Below are positions 9,402 to 19,751 of a stretch of DNA of 64,000 nt, one piece after another. A program made the translations under genes and the position numbers. Origin of the DNA: Paratinospora sagittata (lineage: Eukaryota; Streptophyta; Magnoliopsida; Ranunculales; Menispermaceae); the NCBI GenBank assembly GCA_035771175.1, contig CM069589.1:31111701-31175700 (forward strand). The letters run 5' to 3'. The first letter of the stretch is position 1; each line of letters starts with the position of its first letter. The notes beneath the pieces are model-generated. The model was given only the letters and a program-made list of their open reading frames with translations. It made no database searches and was not told the origin of the DNA.

Positions 9402-11361
9402 TGTTGGCCCAGATATGTCCAAGAAGGGGGTGAATTAGATACTTGGCAGATTTTAACCTTTCTTTTAAATGTGAGGAATAATGAAAGCGGATTAAACACA
9501 GTATAGCAATTTGATACAATAAATGTAAATGAGACAATGCAATCAGGATTTATAGTGGTTCGACCTTGCCTACATCCACTACCTAACCTTCTCAGTTAGG
9601 ATTTGTTCAAACTCCACTATAGACCTTCTTACGGGTGAAATCAAACCGGTACACTTTCTCAACTTACGGGTCTGAGAACTACCGTTTCTCAGCTTACGGG
9701 TGTGAGAAGACCTTTTCTCAACTTGCGGGTGTGAGAAGACTTATTCTCTACTTACGGGTGAGAGAGGACCTATTCTCAACTTACGGGTGTGAGACGACCA
9801 GTTACAACTATGAGCAACACTTGCTCCAACCCAGTGACTTACCAATCACTATAAACTTAATACAATATGAGATATGATTCCCTTTACTCAGAATCAAAGT
9901 GATACTTACAAAGCTTTGGATTGAACTTTTTGTTACCATAGATTCAGCAAAATATGTATGAATAAGTTCGGCTAAAAAACTTTTGTCTTCTTCAATGGAT
10001 TTTGAAAATGATGAAGATGAAGATCAATCAATCCAGAAGACTTGAAGTTTTTCTTTCAAAATGATTGTAAGTTCAATCAGAAAGAGTAGACGACTAACTT
10101 GCAAAAGTTTCTCGCACAAGTGAAAACTATAAATCTATTTTTGATTGAATATCAGTTTTCATTTTGAATCGTCGTTTTTCCGCACTAAGGCATCACGTAT
10201 ATATAGAAACAACAGAGGCGCAATGGACTTGATGATTTTGGAGCCCTAGGTTATTTCAAATGTCTACAATCTTTCCCGAAATGAATCGATTCAACTTTGT
10301 ATGCACACCTGAATCATCTGATCATACACGGAAAAGGAATGTTCTGAAAAAGGAAAGTTTTAAAACATTCAAAAAGTTCTAAAAAAGTTGTACGATTCTG
10401 AAAATTATTCGTACGGTTCTAAAAAAGTTAACAGAAATAGCAGTATTGTCAGAACAATAACATTGTTGAATTAGCGTCCTGACGCTTAATATCAACATTT
10501 GTCATTTTGTTCCTTGAGGGCGCTCAAGGAGTATAAGCGTCCTGCTGAACATTGAAGTGAGGGCGCTACTAAGTCATAAGCGTCCTGACTTGATTTACGA
10601 TAAAACGACTTTAAATCATGAAGGAGCTACTTGACGGTTAGCGTCCTGCTTTGTTTTAAACATTTCAAACAATGTTAAGTGCGCTAAAGGACAGTTAGCG
10701 TCCTGAAGGCTATTAAGTTGATTCTAAAGATGAGGGCGCTCCTATGCAAGTAGTGTCCTGATAGTTTATTCAACTTATAACTATCAACGTCCTTAAAGAT
10801 AGAAATCAAAATAAAAACTAAGATAACTTTTAGCAAGCTGAAACTAAGTCAGCGTCCTGACGCAATCAAAGGTTGGCTTAAAAGGAGGTCGCTACTTATA
10901 AGTAAGCATCCTAATGAAGTTCAATTCAACCTTGAGCATTCTAATATTTTATCAATGTCCTGGCTCATCAAGTCCAGGAAGGCGTTGCTAAAACATTAGC
11001 GTCCTGAAAGACTCTATAAAAACGATTTTTGATTTCTCGAATAAAGCCAGATAAAACAACAAGATATTTGTGGATTAAATCAAATATGCAGATGTTTGAA
11101 AATCAATTTGATTAAAACATGCACTCATGCATATTGCTGAATCAAATGGCAGAGAAGGTTCTACAACCTATTATGATCTAATCACATTACCGAACATCTT
11201 TAATTGAACATGGTCTTCAAGTAAATCTTTCATACGTTCGCTATGCATCATTGAATATTTGAAACCTTCAAGTAAGATTAGAAATGTGGTTTGCAATCAT
11301 CAAAATATCTTTCATATTAGGGACGTATTCTCGAAGAGACATGAGGATAATTGGTTCAACA
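9402..11361 (-). repeat. Solo LTR A2 of family A, inverted
   Basis: It runs on the plus strand from TGTTGGCCC (9402) to GGTTCAACA (11361), 1960 bp, between direct repeats CTCTG at 9397-9401 and 11362-11366. A 5 bp duplication and no internal sequence mark a solo LTR left by recombination between the two LTRs of an inserted element. In its own orientation it has the U3 box array (11007 to 10473), a TATA box (CTATATATAC, 10206 to 10197) and the hairpin array (9795 to 9622). It interrupts gag of a member of its own family. Confidence 0.93.
9622..9795 (-). repeat. Leader hairpin array of A2, best preserved
   Basis: Five units occur at about 28 base spacing: 9656-9678, 9685-9708, 9713-9736, 9743-9764 and 9771-9793. 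A shorter sixth lies at 9625-9642. Four have TTCTCA/TGAGAA stems; the fourth has a TCTCT/AGAGA stem, with both arms changed together. On the sense strand the loop is ACACCCGTAAGT with small changes. Confidence 0.85.
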
Positions 11362-11366
11362 CTCTG

Positions 11367-11558
11367 TTCAATAGAGACTGGTTTGAAGATTGGATGATAA
11401 GGATGAAATCATTTCTACAATCTAAGGATATCAGTCTATGGGAAATGGTTGTAAATGGCTACACCATGCCCAACAAGCCTATTAAGCTATGGATAGACAA
11501 GAAGAGACTAAATGATAAGCATAACGCTCAAGCTGTCTATGTCTTGTACTGCTTGTTG
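11367..11558 (+). pseudogene. Family A gag, continuation
   Basis: In frame with 9360-9401 once the LTR and one target copy are discounted, it encodes FNRDWFEDWMIRMKSFLQSK, then LWEMVVNGYTMP and a Lys/Asp-rich stretch ending AQAVYVLYC. This is the usual Copia gag N-terminal domain (DW-x-x-RM-x-x-FL, then W-x-x-V-x-x-G). The frame is open to the point where the family C LTR begins at 11559. Everything downstream of gag from this element is absent. Confidence 0.85.
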
Positions 11559-12223
11559 TGTTGGCCTAAGTGGTTTTCCACTTAGAATTTTTCTAACTGT
11601 TTTGATGCTAACAAACAATATAAGTATGGTTTTAATGGTTGTATTGAGTATATTTCAGCACCAAAAATCAAGATTAAGGCCAATACATGACTCAAGAAAA
11701 TGACCACTTAGTGAAAGGCAAAACTGAAGCTTAAGATCAAGGATGGTCAAGTTGAAGTCAACATAAGACAAGTTGAAGTCAAACTGAAGTCAACCAGAGA
11801 TCAAAGCAAATGGACTGTAATAACATTTCATTTTGTAGTTGTTTTAGATTTTCGTAGGTTGTAGGTTTCTTCCTTATTTGATCAACCACTCATGTTTGAT
11901 CGGTTTTTCTCGAGACTTTTCGTATTTGGTTTTTTGATTTCTTGAATTAATGACTTTTTGGTTATTTATTCTTTCAATCATGATCATAAATGTTTTCTCA
12001 TATATTTATCTTAAAATGATCATATTGCATGCCTTTGAAAATGAATCTCGCATGTATGCTTATTTTCAAAGAACTCACTCCATGATATTTTTTTAAGGTT
12101 TTAAGTCTTTGAATCTATTTGATGATTTGATCGCGTTCCGAATGGTTTTCATTGTTTTATCAATCACGAAACTTAAACATGTTCAAGAATCGTATTCTTG
12201 ACATGTATATGTTTCCCAAGAAC

Positions 12224-12566
12224 CCGTGGAATGCATTCCTACTTTGTGGAACGCACTCCAATAGAAAAAATGCATCTCATTTGCCTCGGACAAGCTGAAA
12301 AACACTCCTGCACGGAGAAACACGTTTTAGGTACAAGGTAAAGAGTGTGCATAACTCTCGGGTCTGGTGAAATGCGTTCCAGCTATTCAAATCTCATTTT
12401 GATATGTTTTTGCCTCAGGTTCACTGAAACGTGTTCCAGCAGGGTTGACAAAAATCAGTGTTTTGGTCTCTGGTCTCGTGAAACGCATTTCAACCAGTGT
12501 ATGAAAATATGTTGATTTCTCTCGGGTGTCCTAAAACGCACTCCAAGTTTTTGAAACGCACTCCAG
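12224..12566 (+). repeat. Array of GAAACGCGTTCC boxes in family C U3 (5' copy)
   Basis: Eight boxes occur, including GTGGAATGCATTCC (12226), GTGGAACGCACTCC (12246), GAAATGCGTTCCAGC, GAAACGTGTTCCAGC, GAAACGCATTTCA and two GAAACGCACTCCA-like copies near the end. The consensus is a palindrome around ACGCGT. Many central CpGs have become TpG or CpA here compared with the copy at 44916-45252. Confidence 0.75.
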
Positions 12567-13226
12567 CTTGAATTTTCCATTTTTTCTCTTTTTCGAGTTT
12601 TAAACTTTAGCAACCATTGTAAGCCTTTGATTTCACTAATGCAAGATTGAAACTTATAATGCTAGCCATTCAAAATAGGTTTAGGTTATGAAACTTGGTT
12701 TGCTACAAAAAAAAATCATTAACTTTTATTTTAAACATCAAGAACTTTTATTATCGTTCTCCAATATCTTTCTCAGCAATTGAGCCAAAAAGGAGGTAGT
12801 CGCTAACCATTGGAGAACCTGTGCACTTCATTATTTTCTATCGAGGTTTTGATCATATACTCTTTGTTAAAGTCGATAACGATCACGAGCTTCATTACAT
12901 AACTTGTTTTTGGATCGAACCGAGGAGATTTTCTTCCGTACTATTTTCAGTTGTGCATTACTTTCAAACTCGTGGTTGTTTAATCTGGAAGAAACCATTG
13001 TGCTCTGTAAGTATTTCGAGGTTTGTTCAGTAAGGAACAATCTCTCTTGATCCTCATTATTTTTGAGGTTATTTGTATTTTTTAGCTTCATTGTACTTGT
13101 TCTAAGTGTTTAGAACAAGATAATCATTTCTTAGTTACTCTCCTTGATTTGTTTCTAGTATTGAACAAACCAAGTCAAACTATTATGGTTCGCTTGAGAT
13201 TCCAAGATTGGATCAAAGTTCGATTC

Positions 13227-13345
13227 ATCCTTATCCCACAAAAGGATGTTGTAGGTTCTTCCTAAGCCTGTAAAAGGATAGGTTTGCCTTGAACCTATAA
13301 AAAGGCATGTGTAATGGTTTGATTCACACCCGTAAAGTGAATCAG
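13227..13345 (+). repeat. Leader hairpin array of family C
   Basis: Four hairpins lie in a row with different stems. They are CATCCTT/AAGGATG (13227-13249), TCCT/AGGA around AAGCCTGTAAA, TGCCTT/AAGGCA around GAACCTATAA, and GATTCAC/GTGAATC around ACCCGTAAA (13321-13343). A GAGAAACC-type stem follows near 13365. The array lies about 220 bases before the primer-binding site. Confidence 0.75.
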
Positions 13346-13569
13346 AGATAGTGGAATCCTATAGAAGGTTTCTCTAGGCGTGGAGTAGGAAAAAGCTTTT
13401 TGAACCACGTAAAAATCTTTGTCTCCTTGTATTTATTTTATGTATTTTACTATTATATGTGATCTACTTGATAAAATGCCTCAACCAAATTAAGGAGAAC
13501 TAAACATAATTTAATAATTGTTATAATTGGCCAAAACACCCAATTCACCCCCTTTGGGTGTCTTTCAAT

Positions 13570-13581
13570 TGGTATCAGAGC
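13570..13581 (+). other. Primer-binding site of family C
   Basis: TGGTATCAGAGC, exact, two bases after the LTR end and 46 bases before the gag ATG. Confidence 0.9.
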
Positions 13582-13626
13582 GGGTGCTCATGATTTAAGG
13601 CTTAACATCCTTGAGCCAAAGATCAA

Positions 13627-14569
13627 ATGGCCAATACCGTAGATTTTGACTTAGGACATGACCCATTCACTCCACCTATGCTCAATGACCACAATTTCAA
13701 GTCATGGAGAATTAGAATGAGAGTATTCCTTAAGGCCCAATCACTTGATATGTGGAATACAGTTGTAAATGGACCATATGTGCCTATTAGGATCATAAAT
13801 GGGGTTGAAGTTTCCAAACTTATGAAGAAATGGGATAGCAAAGAAAAACGGTTAGCTAGACTTGATGATTTAGCTAGAAATATACTTGTGTCTAGCCTTT
13901 CCCAAAAGGACATAGATAAAATTTCTTCATGTGCCTCATCTAAGGAAATTTGGAACAAATTAGTAGAAATTTATGATGATTCATGTGTTTCCACATCCTG
14001 TTGTGAAATTAAAGAAAATGTAGAACATACATGTCTTATTTCTCATATTGATGATTGTTCTACTAATGTAAATGATGTCAAAGTTGATGATCTTTCTTTT
14101 GATGATTTGTCTATTGTGCATAAGAACCTCCAAATAGAATTCGACAAATTAATAAAAAAGAATGAGATGCTCAAGAACATGATAACGGAAACTATGGATG
14201 AGTTGGAAACTCTACAAAATGACTACAACAATGTTCTTGAAGAAAAAGAGAACTTAGACAATGAAAATACTATTCTTCAAGAAATGGGAGAGTCTAGAAC
14301 TTGAACTCCAAATAGAAAAACAAGATACCTCAAACTTAGAAAAACAATTGAGCAAACAAAATGATGGACTTTATAAGCCCAATACATGCCATAGGGACCA
14401 TACAAATCCTTTAAAGGATAAATATCACAAAATGGCATGGGTGCCCAAAGAATTGCTCTTGATGCTAAAATCACAAAATTTAAAGAAGTATAGGTTCCAA
14501 AGGCTATGGTTCACTAGATCACCTAGATTCATATTATTGAACCATATGCTTAGTCTATGTGCCTAATTT
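13627..14569 (+). pseudogene. Family C gag
   Basis: The ATG at 13627 starts MANTVDFDLGHDPFTPPMLNDH and then W-RIRMRVFLKAQSLDMWNTVVNG, the Copia gag domain. A helical region (residues 50-110) follows, then a Cys/Ser-rich stretch with SCCEIKE, and a long coiled coil with heptad-like Leu/Ile (about residues 155-225). The frame ends at 14304; a neighbouring frame continues the coiled coil and ends with CHRDHTNPLKDKYHKMAWVPKELLL, matched in family B by CHRSFTYPFKDKSHKMTWVPKELLL. One frameshift near 14290 breaks it. No protease or later domain follows, as in family B, so the family probably carries gag only and needs a partner for reverse transcription and integration. Confidence 0.85.
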
Positions 14570-15263
14570 ATAGGCGTTGGACACCTTTAGCCAAACTTCC
14601 ATAGATTTGATGTCAAATGTGTACACTTATATTATCTCTTGACATTTGGAAGTATTACAGGCTTGATTACATTATTTTTATCTCATGTTGTCTATGCTTG
14701 CCTAAGATTGCCTTACCACATAGAACATGATTAAATGTCTATTTATTTAGTTCAATGCTTGGTTGATGTGAAATATGCAATTTATTCAAAACATATGAGT
14801 TTTTATCGTTGTGAACATATTTAAATTGCATATTATTTGTTCACATGATTAATGTATACATCTTGCTTAAACTCATATCATGAAAAATGTATACGTGTAT
14901 AAAATGGTGTGTGTGCTTCATGAATATATATATATATATATAAATTCATCCATTTAATATTTTGAGGAAATTTTTAGCATTATATAATATGTTTAATTAT
15001 TTTGCTCAAATGAATGATTAGAAGTGTGAATTTTGATGTCTAAACTTGTTTCCATTCATATGTGTGAACATGGTTATGAGTTATACTTTATTATGTTCAC
15101 TGAGTCAAAGCATACACTATGAATTTGTCATATCATTAGAAATGTATCCTTGTGCTTAAATGGATTGTGTTTGTTCATAACATTATCAAATTTCATCCAT
15201 TTAACACTTTATGAGCATGATTAAAAAATATTGATGTGAGCTTATTGAAAATCAGATTTTCGG
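14570..15263 (+). mobile_element. Family C internal non-coding region
   Basis: There is no long ORF. The first part (CTTTAGCCAAACTTCCAT, then GACATTTGGAAGTATT) is homologous to the minus strand of family B at about 36690-36540, so the non-coding interior is conserved between the two families. A (TA)n run lies at 14924-14942. The segment is cut at 15264 by the Tekay LTR. Confidence 0.7.
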
Positions 15264-16434
15264 TGTAACGCCCCCCACTTTTTCTACTGTAGAAACTAAT
15301 GTAACTACTTGAAAACTCTCCACGTGTAATCTCAATAAATGATAAAAGCCCCCAAAGAGAGAGATGTAGACCCCCAAGGGAAGGGTCGTCCCCCCTTGAG
15401 ACGAGCCCATTCTATAAATAGAGATAGCCCTTCCGTTTCAATCCGCCGAACTCCCGAGCTCTTCTCGCCCTCCTTCGACTTTGTGCAACATCTTGCGTCC
15501 CTTCACACTTCAAGAGGTTAGAAGAAAGCGATACTCCACTACAAGTGTGTAAGGTGGGAAATGAAGGCTAAGTTTGCATTTCTTACCTGTTTCATACTGA
15601 ATTACATAGAATCATGCATCATATCTGTTACCATGCTTTACTTTATGCATGTGGCTATCTTAAAAAATAATGTATTATTGGATATTATTGGGTGCAATAC
15701 TGGCCCGAAATAGTAACGTTGTCACTGGATTTATTATTGGGTACCATACTGCTTTGCTGGACCCGGATTAGCACTAGAACTCATGAGATCTCTCAGTTGC
15801 TAGATTTATTACTGGTGCCTCGGATCACAGGTTTCGAGTGCATGTTGCCTAGCCTGTGATGTAGTGTGACCAAGTTTCATTCATATCATTGTTTGATTGT
15901 ATTGTTGTGGCATAATTGTTTGATGACTGTTGTTCTGTATTCTTTATTATGCATGTAAGATTTGTTTACCCTGCTGGATCTCACTGAGCTGTTGAGCTCA
16001 CCCCGTTCCTAATCTTTCCAGGGAATTAAGATGGGTTTGAATGGACTTATTCAGGGGGTTCTGGCCAAACCCGGTCTATGTAGGGACTTTTCTGTATGTA
16101 CTCTCCCCAGGTCCCATTAGACCGGTTTGATGGTGATGGCGATGGTTCTAGGCTTTCAAATGCCTCTTTTGACTATTCTTTTGTTATTTTGTCACTTTTG
16201 TAGGGGTTCACCCTTGTTAATTTTTTGACAACTTTTTGGTTTCAGTAATGTAATAATTAACAAACTTTATATGTTTAATATAATACTATTTTCCTTAATA
16301 TGTTGTATTGTAGTCTTGTTACTGTGGGCCATTATGCTTCTGTATGTGCGACTCAGATCGAGTGGAGTGAGCACTCGTTATTTTTCCCCGTAATCTGTTG
16401 AACCTCACTCTAAGTCGATGGGGCGGGGTGTGAA
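15264..16434 (+). repeat. Tekay 5' LTR
   Basis: It begins TGTAACGCC and ends near GGGCGGGGTGTGAAAG, about 8 bases before the primer-binding site; the usual terminal CA seems mutated. A TATA box (TATAAATA) lies at 15413-15420 after a C-rich stretch. GAGCTGTTGAGCTCACC near 15988 is a short palindrome also found in the Gypsy LTR at 50915-50935 in altered form. Confidence 0.75.
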
Positions 16435-16442
16435 AGATTTAT

Positions 16443-16454
16443 TGGTATCAGAGC
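16443..16454 (+). other. Primer-binding site of Tekay element
   Basis: TGGTATCAGAGC, exact, followed by ATGGTC. It sets the orientation and the 5' LTR end. Confidence 0.88.
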
Positions 16455-16719
16455 ATGGTCTTTGACACTGCCCACTGGTATTTTTCAAATACGACAATAT
16501 TTAAAAAAAAATCAGACCTAGTGTCGGCCAGGTGGGATCGGACCGAATATTGGCCAGGTGGGGCCGACCCCTTTGTTGATTTTTAAAGCAAACCCTTCCA
16601 TAGTTTTTCTATAAATAGAAATGAAGAAGAGAGTTTTCTTCACTCAACCTCCTCTCCTCTCTTGTCTTCTTTCATTTTTAGCTATTTCTCTCTAAGTTCT
16701 ATCTTCAAACAATAATTAA

Positions 16720-17970
16720 ATGGAGCAAAGATCAAGGAAGAACGTTGAAGGGAAGACTGGTAGTTCTGCCTGATGCATACTACCTTATTCTCCATGACAA
16801 ACTTGCAGCCTTAGGTTGGACACCAATCATCGATCTTGAAAGATGCATTTTTTGATCTTCTGTTATCTCATTCACTACAAAAGTGAATGGTTTTCATATT
16901 ACCCTCACACCTGCAATATTATCTGAAATGTTAGAAATTCCTGAGAAGGGACCACTTTGTCATATTTACACGACCAGAGGCAGGTTAAGTGTTGTCCCAA
17001 ACTCTCGACACAAGTTTAGGTGTCTTACTTCTCAGATTGAGTACCTGGTTACATGGATCAAGACCAGTGCCATTAAAGAGCAGTATAATCCTCTCATGCA
17101 AGCGATCATGTCAAACATTTTGCCCCAACTTGGGAAAAGATCTACTACCACACACCCTCAATGCTTTTTGGCATACTGTTTGATAATGGAAATTCATGTG
17201 AATCTTCCTTATATCATTTTGTGTCACATGGCATATTGTACTCGGGAACAAAAGTGTCTTCCATATGGAGCACTATTAAACAAAGTGTTCCGTCTTTTCG
17301 AAGTTTTTCCTAGCCCCACGGAGATAACATCTCCCTTGTATGGTGACATCACCGTAAGTGTGGTAAACTCTAGTGGACCCAAGGGAAGTCGTGCAGTTAA
17401 AAGGCGAGGAAATAAGCCATCATAGTGAGAGGATTTTCCTGCATAGGGGAAGACGCTTCTCCAGAAGACCTTGAGGATTTTGACCTCAATTTTTTTGATA
17501 TTCCGAAAAATGAGACGGACCCTCCTACGGAAGAATATGTTTCTCCATCCACAACACAAGAAACCACTACCGGTAACCAACAACAACTTGTGGATTTTAT
17601 GCGAGAAATGATACTGGCAACCGAAAAGCGAATAAGGAAATATATTAGATATCAGTTTGAAGTACAAAATCGTAGCCTCAGAGAACATTAAGAGGCTATT
17701 GACTCACTGCTGAAGTGGTGTGAAGAATGCTACGCCGCACGACTACGGATCACTTCTCCTATTTTATGTGAGAGAGACTTTGGACAATCATCCCAACAGG
17801 CACCAGATTCGTCGGTGAATCTTAACCTCAACATTGGGGCCTCTCCGTTTCCTAACCCAGCATTTGCTGGACAAGTTATGGAAACTCCTTTATTCTCTCC
17901 CGGCATGGAACAATCAGTATCTCAATTCTCAATTGAAAATTTTAATTTTGATCTTGCACCTCCTCAATAG
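16720..17970 (+). pseudogene. Extra ORF between primer-binding site and gag: plant mobile-domain-like
   Basis: An ATG at 16720 (MEQRSRKNVEGKTG) is followed, after a frame change, by DAYYLILHDKLAALGWTPII, NGFHITLTPAILSEMLEIPEKG, a Trp/Ile-rich helical core, and CLPYGALLNKVFRLFEVFPSPTE up to a stop at 17423. The next frame (from 17426) gives an acidic linker, QQLVDFMREMILATEKRIRKYI, and after one TAA (17689) a Ser/Gln/Pro-rich tail ending at 17970. GW, ITLTP.IL.E.L.IP and LPYG match, in order, the ORF at 1-561 and the piece at 41891-42410. At about 415 codons it is a full-length-looking gene with three stops and one or two frameshifts. It is not a usual part of Tekay elements. Its function is unknown. 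Confidence 0.6.
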
Positions 17971-18101
17971 TTTACTCATAGTAAATATGTTTTTACTTTT
18001 TCAAGAACTTTGCATGGGCACTGCATCACGCATCAATCCTCCTGACGTTTTCAGAATTTATGATGCATATTTTGTGCTAATAGCAAGTAATCCTGCAGAC
18101 A

Positions 18102-19278
18102 ATGCCAGTACATACAAGAAGATAGCATGACCCTAGCTTCTCTCGGCAAGCGTCTGTATTCATACAGCCGCAAAAGGACGTTGGATCTAAACCTACTCCC
18201 CCTACACCAGAACAAGCAATGGACGACAACGGTAATGCCTCGACAGCCGAACAAACGGCTGCAGCTCTTTCCAATGGTGTAGTCGTACCATTTGGCATGG
18301 AGCAATTCTTCTAAAGCTTTACTGAGCACATGAAGGCGTCAATGAGAGGTTCAGTCCAAATCATTGCTGATCAGCAAACTGCAGTCCCCCCAGCCGCAAG
18401 TAGCACTGGCTAAGTAGAAAATGGACCAAATGACCAATCAAATTACAAAGTACAAACGACTATAGCCCATCACTTTTGATGGGAAGCCTGACTCCGATAA
18501 AGCCTACAAGTGGCTCGAAGAAACACGCAAGGCGCTCGAGGCAATGAGAGCGTCCGACGAAAGAAAGATTCCTCTTGTCGTGTACCAATTGGTGGGAAAC
18601 GCCAACTCTTGGTGGAAAACAGTCAAGGAAGACCCTCGAATAAATGTCAGTACCATGACATGGCAACAATTTGAAGCTGAATTCATCAGTGAGTATTTTC
18701 CCAATTCTGTCAAGAAGAAGAAGAGGCAAGAATTCACAAGACTCTACCAAGGAAATATGATTGTCCAGGAATATGCAGCTAAGTTCATGGAACTCTCTGT
18801 TTTCTCTCACTCTACCATCTCCACCGAGAGGGGAAAAACGAAAAAGCTTTTCAATGGGTTGAGGCCAAACATTAGCCAAGCCCTTACTTTCTTGGAACTT
18901 GACAGCTTTAGGAAATTGGTAAATAAGGCAATAAATTATGAGCAAGAGAAGCTTGAGCAGGAACATTGGCGCAACCAGGGAAAACGAGTCATTGCACCAG
19001 TACAGCAGTCTGGTGGGAAGAAACCTACCAGCCAAACCAAAACGTTCGCCCCAATATGGGCAACCCCCAAAACCCTCGGTTTCAGTTCGCTCCACTTGCT
19101 TCAGCATACCGAAATTTTCAAGGGAACCTTTGCAATCGCCAAAATCAAGCAAGCCAAAGAAGCGGCAATAACCGGCGATTTCCACTACCTCCTCCAAAGC
19201 AACAACCACAAGATTGAGATCGTGTGTTCTTTAACTGTGGCCGGGTGGGTCATCTTCGACCAAATTGTTCTCTTCTAG
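18102..19278 (+). pseudogene. Tekay gag
   Basis: An ATG at 18102 (MPVHTRR, then a stop) is in frame with SRQASVFIQPQKDVGSKPTPPTPEQ and, after stops at 18313 and 18412, a frame change leads to the retrotransposon gag domain (about 18475-18960): FDGKPDSDKAYKWLEETRKA, YQLVGNANSWWKTV, WQQFEAEFISEYFP, QGNMIVQEYAAKFMELS, and LFNGLRPNISQ. A Gln/Pro-rich linker follows. The zinc knuckle (19220-19262) reads FFNCGRVGHLRPNC; the first Cys of C-C-H-C is Phe. Gag would build the particle and bind RNA. This copy cannot be translated through. Confidence 0.85.
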
Positions 19279-19750
19279 TCCCTGGCCAACCCAGGGCTCC
19301 TGCTGCACCAGTTCAGCATGCAGCCCCAATGGCTCCACCACCACGCAGAGAACAACAAGGCCCAAGGCAGCAAGGACAAGCCTACGCCGTTGTTGAACGA
19401 CCAATGCCGAAAAATAACGTGGTGGAAGGTACCTTTGTTTTTCTTAACATGCTGGTACATGTTTTATTCGATTCGGGTTCTACGCATTCTTTTATTACTT
19501 CCAACGTAGTCCAAAAATTAGGACTACAACCAAAGGCTACTCTTGTTATAATTAGGGTATCCACTACAATAAAACCAGGTACGGAAATAAATCAAATATG
19601 TTCCAATTGTGAACTTACAATATTGGATCATCAGTTGGTAGCGGACCTCTTAGTAATGGATTTCTCTAATTTTGATATCATCTTGGGTATGGACTAATTA
19701 ACACCTTTACATGCTCAAATAGATTGTTGGAAGAAGCAAGTTCGACTAAT
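19279..19750 (+). pseudogene. Tekay protease
   Basis: In the frame that runs on from the zinc knuckle, a Pro/Gln-rich linker leads to VEGTFVFLNMLVHVLFDSGSTHSFI, the aspartic protease active site (DSG), followed by NVVQKLGL and the closing FDIILGMD flap-end segment. The next codon, normally Trp, is TAA, and the frame then reads on (LTPLHAQIDCWKKQV). The protease would cut the Gag-Pol chain. The active Asp is intact; the stop and upstream breaks are what disable it. Confidence 0.85.
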
Positions 19751-19751
19751 A

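Larger units (their letters stand above)
11559..13567 (+). repeat. Family C 5' LTR
   Basis: It begins TGTTGGCCTAAGTGG at 11559 and ends GGTGTCTTTCA at 13567, followed two bases later by a primer-binding site; 2009 bp. A second copy of its first 1.56 kb lies at 44284-45843 in the same orientation. U3 has an array of GAAACGCGTTCC-type boxes (12224-12566). The leader part has hairpins (13227-13345) and the GATAGTGGAATCC..GAACCACGTAAAATC stretch shared in outline with families A and B. Confidence 0.88.

Noticed and set aside
9656..9793. Regularly spaced 23-base repeats that look like a CRISPR array
   Set aside because: Spacers are only 5-8 bases, the units are hairpins with family-wide homologues inside LTRs, and the DNA is plant nuclear. 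No cas genes.
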